Positions 21,336 to 32,424 of a stretch of 64,000 nucleotides of DNA are shown piece by piece (the first letter of the stretch is position 1; every line of letters starts with the position of its first letter). The stretch is from Megaustenia siamemsis (Eukaryota; Mollusca; Gastropoda; Stylommatophora; Ariophantidae), in assembly GCA_032433765.1 (NCBI GenBank), contig JAVIAB010000124.1, positions 96,417,202 to 96,481,201 on the forward strand, in the 5' to 3' direction. The position numbers and the translations under genes were made by a program. Under the pieces are notes generated by a model that saw only the letters and a program-made list of their open reading frames with translations, was not told the origin of the DNA and ran no database searches.

Positions 21336-21386
21336 GATAACCAGAAAAAAAATACAAACGCTTGTGACTTTATATTAAACGATAGG

Positions 21387-21545
21387 GTTTCCTAGCCTAC
21401 ATCTAGCATATACTGTAAATACGTTATAGTATATATTGTAAATGAGTAATTATAGGGGGTGTTTCCTAGCCTACATCTAGTATATATTACAAATAAGCTG
21501 TTATAGGAAGGTGTTTCCTAGCCTACAGCTAGCATATATTACTAC
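21387..21545 (+). repeat. Short tandem repeat, 3 units
   Basis: TTTCCTAGCCTACATCTAG recurs near 21,388, 21,462 and 21,514. Unit spacing is 74 and 52 bp, so the repeats are imperfect, with an internal deletion in the second unit. Confidence 0.75.
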
Positions 21546-21559
21546 TACGCTTGTATATC

Positions 21560-21840
21560 TCTGTTTATATAGCTGTCAATCAAGTCTTGGAGGAACAAAC
21601 GGGGACTGAGGCAAAAATGTCATCATGAAGGACATATGAGAGCCAGGTTAAACGTCCAATGGAAGCCCCCGTCCAGACGAATTCCTTGATAACTCCCAAG
21701 CAACTAATAAGAGTTACAACATGGAATGTGAGAACACGTTATGAAACTGGCAGGACAGCTCAGTTGATAAAGAGATGAAGAGATACAATCTCGATATTGT
21801 GGGTCTAAGTGGATCGACATGAGCGGGGAACATTTAAGAT
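21560..21840 (+). mobile_element. LINE endonuclease 5' fragment
   Basis: The plus strand reads IRVTTWNVRTRYETGRTAQL, followed in shifted frames by the KRYNLDIVGLSGSR type region. T-W-N-V-R-T is the N-terminal strand with the metal-binding Asn of LINE endonucleases. It is a short, frame-broken 5' piece; the family cannot be fixed from this alone. Confidence 0.7.
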
Positions 21841-21969
21841 CAGAACTGACATTTCAGATGATATTCAACAGTAACAATTACAGACGATAGTTAAGTCGGT
21901 AATGTATAGATGTAATATGCGCACAAAGAAAACATCTATAATTTTATTATGCCGCTATTTTACATCAGT

Positions 21970-22290
21970 TTATTGCATGAGCCAGTTTTAAAGAAGTTTG
22001 TAGTTCAGCTAGGACAAAGAAATGAACATTGACATTTAGACATGTAAGTAAAATATGTAGGTCACTGGAGATAATGGATCGTACACGTTAAAACTGATTT
22101 GTATGTACGTATCTGAAATAAACTCATTTTCTTTAATATTTCGACATCATATAAAAGTATATTTGGTGGCATCTTTATATTTCTTTTTATAAAAAAAAAT
22201 ACGAGATTATAAAGATTTGTACACACTTACAAATTGTTACATTACCTACATTTAAATGTATTAACAAAAGATATATTAACAAAAGACAGA
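21970..22290. repeat. Duplicated non-coding block C (first copy)
   Basis: It aligns with 56,490-56,790, sharing AGTTTGTAG, AAACATTGAC, TTAATATT and ATGTTTAAATGTAT-like words in the same order. Together with blocks A, B and D it indicates ancient segmental duplication of the receptor locus. Confidence 0.5.
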
Positions 22291-22419
22291 TTAACAAAAT
22301 ATTTGTATTTAACTCGTTCCATTACGGGTTAAATACAAATTGTATGGATAACAGGGTAGTGTAATTCTAAACTTTTATGTCGGATCTATTTTATTAATTG
22401 AATTCAATAAAATTGTGAA

Positions 22420-22620
22420 CACGCTTAAAATAAATTTAACATTTCTTAAATCACAATGTACTTTACTTGTCTCTTTAAGATAACGGAGTACTACCTCTTT
22501 AAGTATGTTCAACTATTTGCTTCTCGCAAACTATTTGCCCGCTGTCTTTCCAAAAATGTAAATCTCTTGTGGCAGTAGCACATGTATTAACTGAGCACAT
22601 GTCTGCTTCTCCTGGTCTGT
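22420..22620. repeat. Duplicated non-coding block A (first copy)
   Basis: Related to 25,632-25,855, 46,655-46,890 and 62,950-63,230. Shared words include CTTAAAATAAATTTAAC and the TGTC..CTTTA segment. It is not coding. Confidence 0.6.
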
Positions 22621-22636
22621 AAAAACAAAAAAAAAA

Positions 22637-22887
22637 GTAAAGTACCCCGTCACGCCAAGTTGCGGCGTATAGGGAATATGGTGTTAGTGACCAACAATTT
22701 TACAGACCTTCGGCACATGATATTTGGGGTAATGTGGTCGGTATTACCCCCGTGCCGCTTTACTTCCCCAGAAAAAAATCCGGTACATTTAAGGCTGGGT
22801 GATCCTGGAAGCCGTCGGTTGGGATTGTACCCTACCTTTTGTCCTTTGTAGTCCAGTTCACTAATCACTTAGCTATCGCGGCTCCCT
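22637..22887 (-). mobile_element. SINE-A copy 4, full length
   Basis: On the minus strand it begins GAGCCGCGATAGCTAAGTG, the tRNA-like head with an A box. It carries a B-box-like region and then the body, ending in ACGGGGTACTTTAC. With the 50,136 copy it defines the full ~250-bp element. Confidence 0.9.
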
Positions 22888-22889
22888 AT

Positions 22890-23125
22890 TTGACTAGTAC
22901 TTTTCCATAATTCTACGTTAATGATTTTGTCCTGCCATTCCCATAATTTCATTCTGCGCAAACATCCATTAATTAAGATCTGTATCCGCGTGATTGTCGT
23001 TTTTGTAGTTCTCTTTGTTTCACAGCCATATAATAGAACTGACATAACATTGGAGTTTGAAATTGTTATTTGTATATTTAACCAAATTGCTCTTCTTGAT
23101 TTTCATGGTTCCTGGTACAACTAAG
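22890..23125 (-). mobile_element. LINE-D middle fragment
   Basis: The minus strand encodes MSVLLYGCETKRTTKTT and ILINGCLRRMKLWEWQDK. This is the segment after the RT thumb in family D, the same place as YGCGAWRATG at 44.45 kb. It is a short piece adjoining the SINE-A head. Confidence 0.7.
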
Positions 23126-23779
23126 GCTTCTCTTACTTGTTGATGTATCCTTATTTAGTCCGTGTATTGCCAAGTTCGAAAAAGGGTGAGGGGAGATATT
23201 GTAGCGCCCTTCTTTGCCAGGTTTGTTCTAAAGTGGCGACTCAGGTAGGATGGGCATGGGACTGGCTATCCCTAAATGTAAAAGAATAAGTCGTTAAAGC
23301 TTCCATCAATAAATGATTGTAGTGGTAAAATGTGTGTCTTTTTCTGGAGGGATATTTGCAATTTAAAGTGATAAAATTGGTCTAATTTATCTTCGACATG
23401 CGAGTGTGTCGAGTTCCAGAGGACCAGGACATATATAAAATCGAGACCTTCAAATAATGTGTCGTTTGTCCCTTTGATCTGCTTGTCCCAAAAAGCATTA
23501 CGCATGATCCAATCTGTAGCTACTCCGAATAATATTAGTGAAATGACAGATTATTTCGCTTCACACCAGTTTCTACTGAAAATAGGTCAAGGTTGTCAGT
23601 TTCTATTTTTACACAACAAAACAAAATGAGTAGAATGCTTGTGCAACATTAACATATTGTAAAGAGAACGTTGAGGATGTCCTGTTTCTTTAGGCATTTT
23701 TATAACATGGAAACAGCTGAAAAATAAGGTACAAGCTAGAACTATAGTGCTGGAAGGAAATAAAGCAGAAAGCAGAAAA
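23126..23779. other. No recognised feature
   Basis: Short open frames only. I see no motif, splice-bounded exon or clear repeat copy. Confidence 0.4.
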
Positions 23780-23915
23780 GAAATACAATATACAGTTACG
23801 AGAACTATGTGACAGGAAGTCAACAACAGAACTGATAAAATAGTTGTACATTAGAGAATTGCGAAAAGACGTGATCACGATCAACGACGCCAGCAAGCCG
23901 CATCACTTGAAATTT
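23780..23915 (+). mobile_element. Decayed LINE-B/C 3' end
   Basis: The segment with GTCAACAACAGAACTGATAA and GACGTGATCAC resembles the 3' end of LINE-B/C (37,610-37,700), where the protein ends WRDMIT. It is degraded beyond translation. Confidence 0.55.
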
Positions 23916-24236
23916 TAGGAAAAAGAGTAGGGCTTTAGACAATTATTGAAACTATCTGATCTTTTATGAGTGATTTCTTTGTACAAAATGATCACTTCTA
24001 ATCTTATCTAGAAAACTAGTTTCTAGATAACTATCAGGTCAAAACATTTTTGTAGGAACGCTTTTGAAATAGTCTCATTTTTGTTAATATTATGATAGCC
24101 ATGTAATTATATATGTGCTTTCTTTATCTTGGCTGTATTACTTCTCGTTTTGCTGTTATTTATGTTTGCTTTGTTATTTATGTTTGTTCTTTCTTTCTTT
24201 AACTTTATCCAGGATCTCTGCTGTCATCCATGCCTT

Positions 24237-24237
<1 letters not shown>

Positions 24238-24305
<68 letters not shown>
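24238..24305. repeat. (AT)n microsatellite
   Basis: About 33 uninterrupted AT/TA dinucleotides. The open frames across it (alternating Ile-Tyr) are artefacts. Confidence 0.95.
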
Positions 24306-24306
<1 letters not shown>

Positions 24307-24471
24307 GATATAGCGTCGTCTTATGTGACTTACGTTATGAAAACAGCACATGATGTTGACAACATCAATATATAGCGTCTTGTAATCAACTTGCGTTTAC
24401 CCTGCATTTAAAAGCATTGATTTACTTTTCTTACGATACATTCATAAAACAATTAATATTCCGTTTAAAAA

Positions 24472-25205
24472 GACTTCCGTTTCCAAGATGGCGGATCTAG
24501 TCCACGTCCTCTCGTTCGCTGCAGAAAATGCACCCAAGGTCTGATTAATTTCGGATCTTCATTGCACTTTTCTGCGTAAAAGTCAAAATGATGATATGCT
24601 TGATACATCTGTGTCGCTAAAGCGAGGTTGTAGGCCGACAACAGTCTGTTTTTGACGAATCAAGTGTTGTGAGTGAGACATTCCACCGTCCAGACTTGAT
24701 CTGCGCTTTATGTCACATTAGTGCTGTTCAAGACCGTTATTGGGATTCTTTGACGCAAGTTATTTCCACGTTACACATTAATGTAAACTACTTCGTCAGT
24801 CGCAGTTTTGTCTCTTTGGGGAAGTTGCTTCGTGTTTCGTTCGTCGTAGGCTGCTTACACTTAAGTAATCAGACATAAGTCTAAAGGTATCGAGATTATG
24901 AGTTTGGCGACATTGTGTGCTACGTCATCGTATTGGTTCCCTAAACCGGCCGTGCGCAAATCTTACGGTCTGCTGTTTGATGTGCGACGATGATCATTTG
25001 ACGACTGACTGTGTGTCTGTATGTTTGGAATTGGAGTCATCAACGATGGCCTAACATCATCAAGTGCTACGATGATCATCATTTTCAAGAGGACGTGACT
25101 TACCGGTAAATGGGGATAGGCGGCGGGAACAAATGAAGGCTGTGCATGAAAAGTGTTCCTTGCTGCAGTTTCCTCAAATTACAAGTCGCATGTCTGTGTT
25201 AGTCA
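24472..25205 (+). mobile_element. R1 repeat copy 2, 5' part with YY1-like start
   Basis: It begins TTCCAAGATGGCGG, matching the YY1 consensus. The copy at 53,698 begins the same way (TTTCAAGATGGCG). It shares GGCGG..GGAAC and AAAAGTGTTCCTTGCTGCAG with copies at 32.8 and 54.0 kb, and GGAATTGGAGTCATCAACG with the 32.9-kb copy. Its expected 3' half is replaced by a LINE-I 3' end from 25,206. A 5' YY1 site is typical of LINE 5' UTR promoters. Confidence 0.6.
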
Positions 25206-25515
25206 CCTTTAGTGACTCGGGCAGATGGTGCTCGTAAACCTGGGAAGGCCGACCATCTAAGGGCAGAATCCCCCGACAGAAAAGATCAACTGCTGCCTTG
25301 CAGCAAGATTGGGGACAATCAAAGGCTAAGGAAAGCAAACCTGAAAAAATGCTGGCTGAAATCGGATGCACTGGGCCACTGGCGCAAAACACAGTGCAAC
25401 GTTCTAACGGGTACTCAATCGGAGTGGATCTAACAGGCTTAAACAGACAGCTGTCTTCGTATGAGAGTCTGGACGTCCTACTCTGATTGAGTCCTGATCG
25501 CAGAGAGAGAGAGAG
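25206..25515 (+). mobile_element. LINE-I 3' end with (GA)n tail
   Basis: The final ~110 bp match the 3' end of LINE-I at 1,640-1,740: LKQTAVFV, then a stop, then a LIES-like end. GATTGAGTCCTGATCGCAGA and GAGAGAGAGA follow. The region before it has open frames in two registers, fitting a frameshifted C-terminal region downstream of RNase H. Confidence 0.65.
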
Positions 25516-25631
25516 ATATTCCACTAATAAACAGTCGTACCATGAACAAGCTTGTGACACAAGCAACCTCGACACCCCAATGGGTGGGATAAGCCCGTAA
25601 AAGTGTTTTATTTTTTCAACTTTTGGATTCA

Positions 25632-25855
25632 TTGCCTAAAGTGAATTAAATAAAATTGCGAAAACGTTATTCGGTTAAAATAAATTTAACAATTCTTTAA
25701 TCATAATTCGATTTCTTTGTCCCTTTAGGGATAATGGATCGCTACCTCATGTGATATGGTCAAATATTTGAGCCTCGCCAGCTGTCTTTATACAAAGATC
25801 GATCTCGTTTGGCAGCATCCGATAGAGTCAACAATATTGGACTGGTCTGCTTCAT
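25632..25855. repeat. Duplicated non-coding block A (second copy)
   Basis: It aligns with 22,420-22,620 and especially 62,950-63,175: ATAAAATTGCGAAAA, AAAATAAATTTAAC, ATAATGGATC, CTACCT and AAAGATCGATCT. LINE-B was later inserted between this block and block B (26,985). Confidence 0.65.
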
Positions 25856-26850
25856 CTCATCATCAAGTACCGGGCCTACTGGCGTAGGTGATCATGTCTC
25901 TCCAAAACTTTCGATCTTGGCAGCTATTTATCATTTCCGTTGTTGACCTTCTGCCAAGTCATTCTCTTAAGCTGTCTGCTATTTTTTCTCTTTGCTTCCC
26001 TCTATCTCTTCGTCCCTAAATTTTTCCAGTTGTTACAATATATTCCAGTTGTTCTCTTTTTATTACATCGCCAAAAAATGATGAATCTTTCTTTCTAATA
26101 TCGGAAATTAGCTCTCTTTTTGCTTTGACCTCTCTCGGAACATCTTCATTACACTTCTTAGCTGTCCATGGTACTTTCAACATTCTTCTGTAAAACCACA
26201 TTTCTACAGACTCCAGTGATTTTCTTGTCTGTTGTCCTATTGTCCATGATTAGCATCCATATGTTAAGACTGGCTCTACATAACATTTAAGAACTCTTTT
26301 TCTTGTTTATATTGTTTAAAAATGGATTGCATAATATTTTCCTCATTTTTTTGAAAGCTGCTTTAGCCTGAGCCATTCTGCATCTCACCTGTTTTGTCCA
26401 TCTTCCGTCTGAGGTTAACAAAGTTCCCAATATTTAAGTTCATTTACCTGTTTTAATATTGTACCACTTGTCTTTATTTTGTACTGAAGTAATGTCTTCT
26501 TCTTTGTTGTTGCCATTAACTTTGTCTTTTTGCTATTAAGGCTGAGTCCTTTATTTTTGCTTTCTTTCACTATAATGTCCAACATTTCTTGTACTCGTAA
26601 CTCATTTTCACTCTTAGCGATTAAGACTGTATCATAAGCATACCTTAGATTATTTACATTATGACCTCCAATTGTTATTCCAGGCATGTCCCTTATGGAT
26701 CTTAAAATAATATCACTATAAATATTAAACAAATCTGGTGACAGCACACAGCCCTGTCTAACAACATGTTTTATTTGTTGAGACATTCCCAATTGGTTTC
26801 AAGTTCTTATGGCAGCTGTTTCTGCTTCATCTAGTCTATAGTTAATGTTT
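25856..26850 (-). mobile_element. LINE-B, 3' part
   Basis: A minus-strand LINE fragment starting, at its 3' end, with a CATCATC simple tail. It holds RT motif B (VVRQGCVLSPDLFNIYSD), the box NNLRYAYDTVLIAKS (second position of the DD pair is degraded to YAYD), thumb and the C-terminal MWFYRRMLKVPWTAKK. About 330 residues of a ~1,000-residue protein remain. Broken frames lie between 26,201 and 26,415. Confidence 0.8.
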
Positions 26851-26984
26851 ACTTCTAGTTTCTTTGGTTTGCCGTGTTTCCTCTTCTTCCCGCTTCTTCC
26901 CGCCGTGTTTTACAGCTTTCTGTAATCTCACTCCTCCGTTTTCTGAGAGTTATGTTCAACTCTCTACGCCTATATGCAAATTGT

Positions 26985-27450
26985 TTTAAATAAAAAAAAT
27001 GTAGACATACCTTAATATTGGAAGCCTGCTCGTAGAAAGGACATATCATGGCTTCAAACAAAAATAACAACTTTTTTTGTTTTTCCAATAACATTTTCTT
27101 TGACAAATTCATCATAAGAGATTAAAAACAAATGAGAAATATTAAGGTATACAGTGGTTAGATCAAGATATTGTCTTCTCTTAGTTTTAGGAGGCAAGCA
27201 GCTTATTAATGTGAACAAAGAAATAATATTTGTCTAATCACTGTCGTTGATCTATAACGTTTTCAATGGTTACAACATATATGCTTCCTCGATAGTTTTG
27301 TTCTTCTTTAGCAATAGCAAACTTTATCTAAGAATTCGTATCTCGTAAAAGTTGAGGAGTAACAGTTTTATCTGGAACGTCTAAAGAAACAAAGAAATTA
27401 TATTTCACAAGAAACATTTTGGACAAAAAGCAGTTCATCGAAATAAAATA
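26985..27450. repeat. Duplicated non-coding block B (first copy)
   Basis: It matches 63,340-63,830, with ACAACATATATGCTT, AGCAATAGCAAA and GAACGTC..AAGAAACAAAG words in the same order, and the start matches 47,030-47,265. It lies ~1.8 kb before receptor exon 1 of copy 2, so it may be its upstream flank. Confidence 0.6.
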
Positions 27451-28052
27451 GTATATATAATATATAGATTCTTAAAATAAGTTGTTAATTTACAGTAAAA
27501 TATTTAAAGATTAGGAATTCTTATAAAAGTATATGATATTCTCAATGCCCATTAATTTTTTTTTTTATTTTTGCTTTCAAATTCAAAAGTGACTGAAGTG
27601 ACAAAAGTGAAAATTAACATAAAATGGTATAGAGCAGCTAAACTAATAGAAAGACAAAACTATATTTTAGCAAAGGACTTCATCAGGTTTACAAATTAAA
27701 CATATAAATCCAAGCCAGAAGACGTGACACAGCAATTAAAAAATTGTGAAAAATAGTCTGCCATGATTTACATAAAGTCTAGTTAAAAGATAAGTAGATA
27801 ATACGGCAGATAGGATTTAATTAGAATTGCTGATGTCACTAATCTTTCTGCCTATTAACATTCCTGAAGCCACAATATGCACATACAATTACAAAATATT
27901 GTATCTGGATTTCTTCACCATAATGCTATGTTCAACTGCCTCCTAGTTGTCAAACTTTTCATTTCACAATTCCTGTAACCGTGGTATTCAGTCATTGGGA
28001 CAGTTGATGAAGTCTTCATAATGTTCCTCCTTTATGATTACTTCTTATTCTG
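27451..28052. other. No recognised feature
   Basis: AT-rich DNA with no long open frame or repeat match. Confidence 0.5.
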
Positions 28053-28300
28053 CGATCATGACTCTGTCAGAGTTAGGATTCCGGACTCTCTCACGAAGGC
28101 AGTTGTCTGTTTAAGTTATTCGGTTGCCCCGTATGGTTTCTCTTCCAGGAAGGTGGGTGTGGTCTACATTGTGCTTCTCAGGTCTGTGTACTAGGGGCAA
28201 TGCTGTAGAACATGTTTTGTTGTCATATTGTTCGGTGGCACAGGCTGGTAGTACCAATTCTTTAAGATTACGAGCTGCTTGCTGGGGTATGATGAAAGTT
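28053..28300 (-). mobile_element. LINE-I 3' end fragment
   Basis: The minus strand encodes LVLPACATEQYDNKTCS and, in another register, TTAFVRESGILTLTES. These are the Cys/His-containing C-terminus and end of LINE-I (compare 1,690-1,860). No (GA)n tail is present: the match stops at GATCGCAGA. Confidence 0.75.
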
Positions 28301-28484
28301 AATTGCGTCAATTCTCAGAAGTTGTCTTCTCTGTTTACTTTGTCTTCTTTTGACTGGTACTGTCTTTAACTGATCATTCTCTGGATCAATGGATTTCACA
28401 CTTCCTCATGATATGATAATCTATATGATATATATAATCTATGTACGTTTTCAGGCAGACCGAGAGAAACACTGATGACAGGGG

Positions 28485-28670
28485 CAACAACAAGAGGCAT
28501 GAGCTCCATTGCTGAGGTTGAACCCTTCCCCAGAACAGGGATGTGTGGTGAAATACAATACAGATACCTGTGCAAGGTCTGACACTTAATAACAAAGATC
28601 ATTGGACATGGAGAGTAGAACTTCTGCCCTGTGTACTGTCTTCGGCTCAAAAGAAACAATAGATAGATCT
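28485..28670 (+). repeat. R2 repeat copy 1
   Basis: Its end (ACTTCTGCCCTGTGTACTGT followed by CTTCGGCTCAAAAG) parallels the end of the 49,785-50,040 repeat (TCTGCCCTATGTGCCGC). It is an interspersed repeat of unknown class, recognised from only two divergent copies. Confidence 0.4.
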
Positions 28671-28864
28671 TTCGATACCATCTCATCTCTTTAGCCTGTA
28701 TTCTTTCAAGATTGCTCTTCTATATAACAGTTTATTCTTGTCAAGGCTGCCATTACAATTCTAGCTAATACTTCCCTGATTTTGAGCCTAACATTCTGGG
28801 ACAATGGTGACCAGCTATTTGAACTAATTGACTGTTTAAAATGTCTCACTATTTACTGTGGTTC

Positions 28865-29190
28865 CGACTTGTTGCAGGAGCTACTGAGTTAAGTGCTCTG
28901 TGCACACCGTGAGCTGTGTGTTTCATCCGTTTTGATCATGTTTCGATATTCCAATTGTTTACGAGGAATGATGATATCGTATGACAGGGAACAGTTGGCT
29001 CTGTTCACTTTCTGCGCAGATTCGCCTTATGTCTTTTGGCGTGTGCTGAGACTGCTACGATGGGGACTACAGTTACCTTTCTTTGTTTGGGAGATGAGAT
29101 ATTAATTCAGATGATTCCGCTGGCACGGGCGGTTGAGCAATTATTGATTTTAATTCGTTTGCAGTGATACCGAGGCCTTCCATAACCAAA
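28865..29190 (+). mobile_element. R1 repeat copy 3
   Basis: It aligns closely with 54,020-54,360: GCAGGAGCTACTGAGTTAAG, GATATCGTATGACAGGGAAC and ACGGGCGGTTGAGCAATTAT, ending TACCGAGGCCTTCCATAACC. The 5' half is missing. It lies just upstream of receptor exon 1. Confidence 0.85.
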
Positions 29191-29301
29191 ATAACAACAT
29201 GACTTATAACATTTATAACATGTACATTTATAAATAGTTATCTATTTTACAGTGTGGTAGCGACACGTAAGTATTTAAAAATAACGGCTGTCAGCAAATC
29301 A

Positions 29302-29542
29302 ATGACAATCATAATGCTGCTGGTGGGACATAATTCATCAATTGTGAAAATAGGTTCCAACATAGGGACTGAAAGTGTGGAACAAGAGAAGATGCTTGAA
29401 CTTGCAGCGGTGGTCGTGGGATGGGTATGCTTCACGCTGTTGGGTCAAGTCATGAACCTGTTTGGTATCATCACAAACATCATTAATATCATTATCTTCA
29501 CCAAACAGGGCTTCAAGGACACAGTCAACATCAGCCTTTTAG
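29302..29542 (+). CDS. Chemosensory-type GPCR copy 2, exon 1 (N-terminus and TM1)
   Basis: The exon encodes a short extracellular N-terminus with an N-glycosylation site (HNSS), then TM1 (LAAVVVGWVCFTLLGQVMNL and on to INIIIF) and FTKQGFKDTVNISLL. It ends with a single G before GTAAAT, a phase-1 donor that matches the phase of exon 2 in copy 1. ATG codons in frame lie at 29,254, 29,302 and 29,314. I prefer 29,302 because family members have a short N-terminus. The matching last exon is at 35,715. No TM2-TM3 exon is seen between them. Confidence 0.8.
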
Positions 29543-29606
29543 GTAAATACATCAGTTCATTATGTTTGACGTACATGTCAATATTATCCACAAACAGCAC
29601 ATACTA

Positions 29607-31004
29607 CAGGGTGTTTTTAAAGTCGCCAGTGCAGTGAATATTTCTAATAATCAGTAAATGACGTAATCATCATCTACGTACCACAATTTTGTAAACCACA
29701 TTTATGAACAAACCGCTGCTTCCTTTAAGGTTTTATTTACGTAAAGGACGGGCACTACGCTACTTTCACTGTCTCATTGCTTGAAGGAAATGATATTGAC
29801 GATTGAAAACAGGGTATTTCTGGTTGAGCATGTCTTTCGTAATGGCGGTAAATATACGGATGAGGTCATTAGACAATTCGTGAGGAAATTTCCAGACTCA
29901 CAAGTCCCTCACCGAAATTCTGTTACAAAATCGATCAAAAAGTTTCGTGAAACCGGTAGTGTGGTAGATGCATACCGATCTGGAAGACCTTCAATTTCAC
30001 AAGACCAAATTATGGAACTCCAAGACAGAATTACAATGAGTCCAAATGCATCTTTAAACCACTTGTCTCAACAGGTGCAAACATCTAAGAGTTCTGTTCA
30101 CAAGGTTTTAAGAAGTGAACTACACTATCGTCCATACAAATTAACTGAAGTGTCTCAACTCCAAGAAAGAGATTATGAATCCCGTTTAAACTACTGCATG
30201 TGGTTTCAGAATTTTATTTATGAACATGGCGCTGCCATCCTTGACGTCACTTTTTCACTGATGAGGCCTGGTTTCATTTATCCGGTTATGTGAACAGTCA
30301 GAACAATCGGCTGTGGAGCAGTGAAAACCCCCCATGAATTTCATCAAGTGCCGCTTTACGATCAAAAAGTCGGAGTGTGGTGCGCTATAAGTCGTATGCG
30401 GATAATAGGACCTATATTTTTTAATGAAACAATAAATGCAGAACATTACCGTACTTTAATTCTGGAACCGTTCATAGCACACCATACAGAACAGGAAATT
30501 AAGGAATCCTGGTTTCAGCAGGATGGGGCAACAGCACACACAGCCACAACAACACTCAATTATTTAGAAAGCATATTTGCAAATCGGATTATTTCACGTG
30601 GAATCTGGCCTGCTTGTTCACCAGATCTAACACCCCCAGATTATTATCTGTGGGGGGCATTGAAGGGGAAAGTTTATGAAAATAATCCGCAGACAATTAA
30701 TGACCTAAAGACTGAAATAGTAGACAAGATTAAACAAATATCACCAGACATTATTCTGAAGGTTTTCGCAAATATGGAAAGACGAATCACGACATGTCTT
30801 GAGGCCCGTGGTAGACATTTTCAACATATGCTTTAGGGACTTTATTGTGTTAATGCCAACATTACCCATTATAAACTCGCCGATAGCAGTCAAGTATATT
30901 TGAATATTTTACAATTTGTGTGACGCATTAGTTAACCGCATTTCTTGTGACGTTTTTCTTCCGAGAGTAGAAATTCACTGCACTGCGACTTTAGAAACAC
31001 CCGG
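29607..31004 (+). mobile_element. Tc1/mariner-type DNA transposon with TIRs, 1.4 kb
   Basis: The ends form inverted repeats: left CAGGGTGTTTTTAAAGTCGC, and the right end read backwards CCGGGTGTTTCTAAAGTCGC, each continuing into CAGTGCAGTGAAT. TA dinucleotides flank both ends (29,605-29,606 and 31,005-31,006), the IS630-Tc1-mariner target. The element lies after receptor exon 1, beside a LINE-F. It encodes a broken transposase. Confidence 0.9.
29781..30836 (+). pseudogene. Mariner-type transposase with two frameshifts
   Basis: The N-terminal half has two helix-turn-helix regions (YTDEVIRQFVRKFPDSQ and LNHLSQQVQTSKSSVHKV) for binding the inverted repeats. The catalytic half has FTDEAWF, then QQDGATAHTA and SPDLTPPDYYLWG. 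The second and third acidic residues are 38 apart. It would cut and paste the element. A frameshift near 30,250 and another at a C-run near 30,330 split the protein, so this copy cannot move itself. It resembles transposases widespread in arthropods. Confidence 0.85.
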
Positions 31005-31006
31005 TA

Positions 31007-32175
31007 CAAGTTATCCATGATGTGAGATTACTTGCCAGATGTTCCCAGTCATTTTCACATATAGAGAAGTCTTTCAGAGGTGATTTACATATATCTCTAT
31101 ATCGTAATTTAGGTCTGCCGATTTGTCTTTTCCCGTGTATTAGTTCACCATATAGTACTTGCCTAGGAATGCGCTTCTCTTCCATTCGTTGGACATGCCC
31201 CAGCCATTTTAGTCTTCAACATCTGAGCATCGACATGATTGTTGGTGTCTTAGCACGTTGCAGGACTGTTAAGTTGGTTATTTTGTCCTCCCATTTGATG
31301 TGCATTATTTTTCGGAGACATCGCATGTGAAAGACATTTAGTCTTTTTCCTGGTTTGAGTATGTTGTCCAGGTTCCAGATCCATATAATAGTGTGCTAAG
31401 CACACAAGTTTGATATATTAGGAGTTTAGTCTTTAGTGTTAGTTTCGTGTTGTTCCAGGCCCTTTCAGTGAGTTTGCCGAAGGTCGTAGTTGCCTTATCA
31501 ATTCGACTGTGTATTTCTTCATCAAGAGAGATGGTTTGCGTAATTGTGGATTCAAACTATTTAAATTTATGTACTGATTCTAGTGGACAATCTTTTAGAG
31601 TAATTGATAAAGTTTTGATGTCGCCTTGACTTAGTATTACTGTCTTCTCAACATTAATTGACAGTGAAAAAAGGTCGCATGTTTTGTCCAGGTTGTAGAT
31701 CAGGGATTGTAGGGTGGCTTCACTATGAGCGACTAGGGCAGCATCGTCAGGAAATAAAAATTCTTTAAGTAGGGCAACATTTGTTTTGGTTTTTGCTCGT
31801 AGTTGTGCTAAGCTGAACAGTGAGCCATCTGATCTTGTGCGAATGTAAATATCTCCTGAGCTGTTTTCGAAGGCGTAATTTAGGAGGGCAGCAAAAAATA
31901 TACCAAAAAGGGTGGGGGCAAGGACACATCCCTGTTTCACTCCTTTGTTGACTTTGAAATTCTCTGATGAACTCCCATCAAAGTAGATTATTTTACCATT
32001 CATGTCTTCATGGAAGGACATAATCAGCCTAAGTAATTTAGGAGAGCAGCCTATGCCTTCTAAAACCCTGTAGAGCCCATCTCTGTTTACTGAGTCGAAG
32101 GCCTTTGTTAGATCCACAAAGGCAATATAGAGCGGCATATTTTGTTCTCGACATGTTTTCAGGCAAAAGAAAGAC
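31007..32175 (-). mobile_element. LINE-F, RT to 3' end
   Basis: This is the best LINE-F copy in the window. On the minus strand it encodes CLKTCREQNMPLYIAFVDLT, the motif-A core and KQGCVLAPTLFGIFFA. The catalytic box is FPDDAALVAHS, with both Asp kept. The tail has IPRQVLYGELIHGKRQIGRP. The RT half (31,557-32,138) is one open frame of 193 codons. The region 31,186-31,556 is frame-broken. The family type is an RTE/L2-like LINE, widespread in animals. Confidence 0.85.
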
Positions 32176-32424
32176 TATAAATGCAAAGGTAAATGTGAAC
32201 TCAGATATCTTTCTTCTGCTTTCGTCACTTTATCCTGCCTTGTTTCGGGTATTGAAGGGTATGCACAGTCTTTGTTCAAGCCCGTTTGGCTGCGTGTCAT
32301 CCATTGTCAGTTGATCTTGTTGCTGCGTTTCTTAGATGTTGTCTGTGCATCTCACTCTGGACCTGCATCTTCCTCTTCTCCCTTAACCTCTTTCAATATA
32401 TGCTTTGTTTGGTAAGGGATGACG

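Noticed and set aside
24115..24353. Hydrophobic frame running into Ile-Tyr repeats
   Set aside because: It crosses the (AT)n microsatellite; the hydrophobic start reflects T-rich DNA.
25174..25632. 152-codon minus-strand frame
   Set aside because: It is the antisense of the R1/LINE-I 3' end chimera and has no motif of its own.
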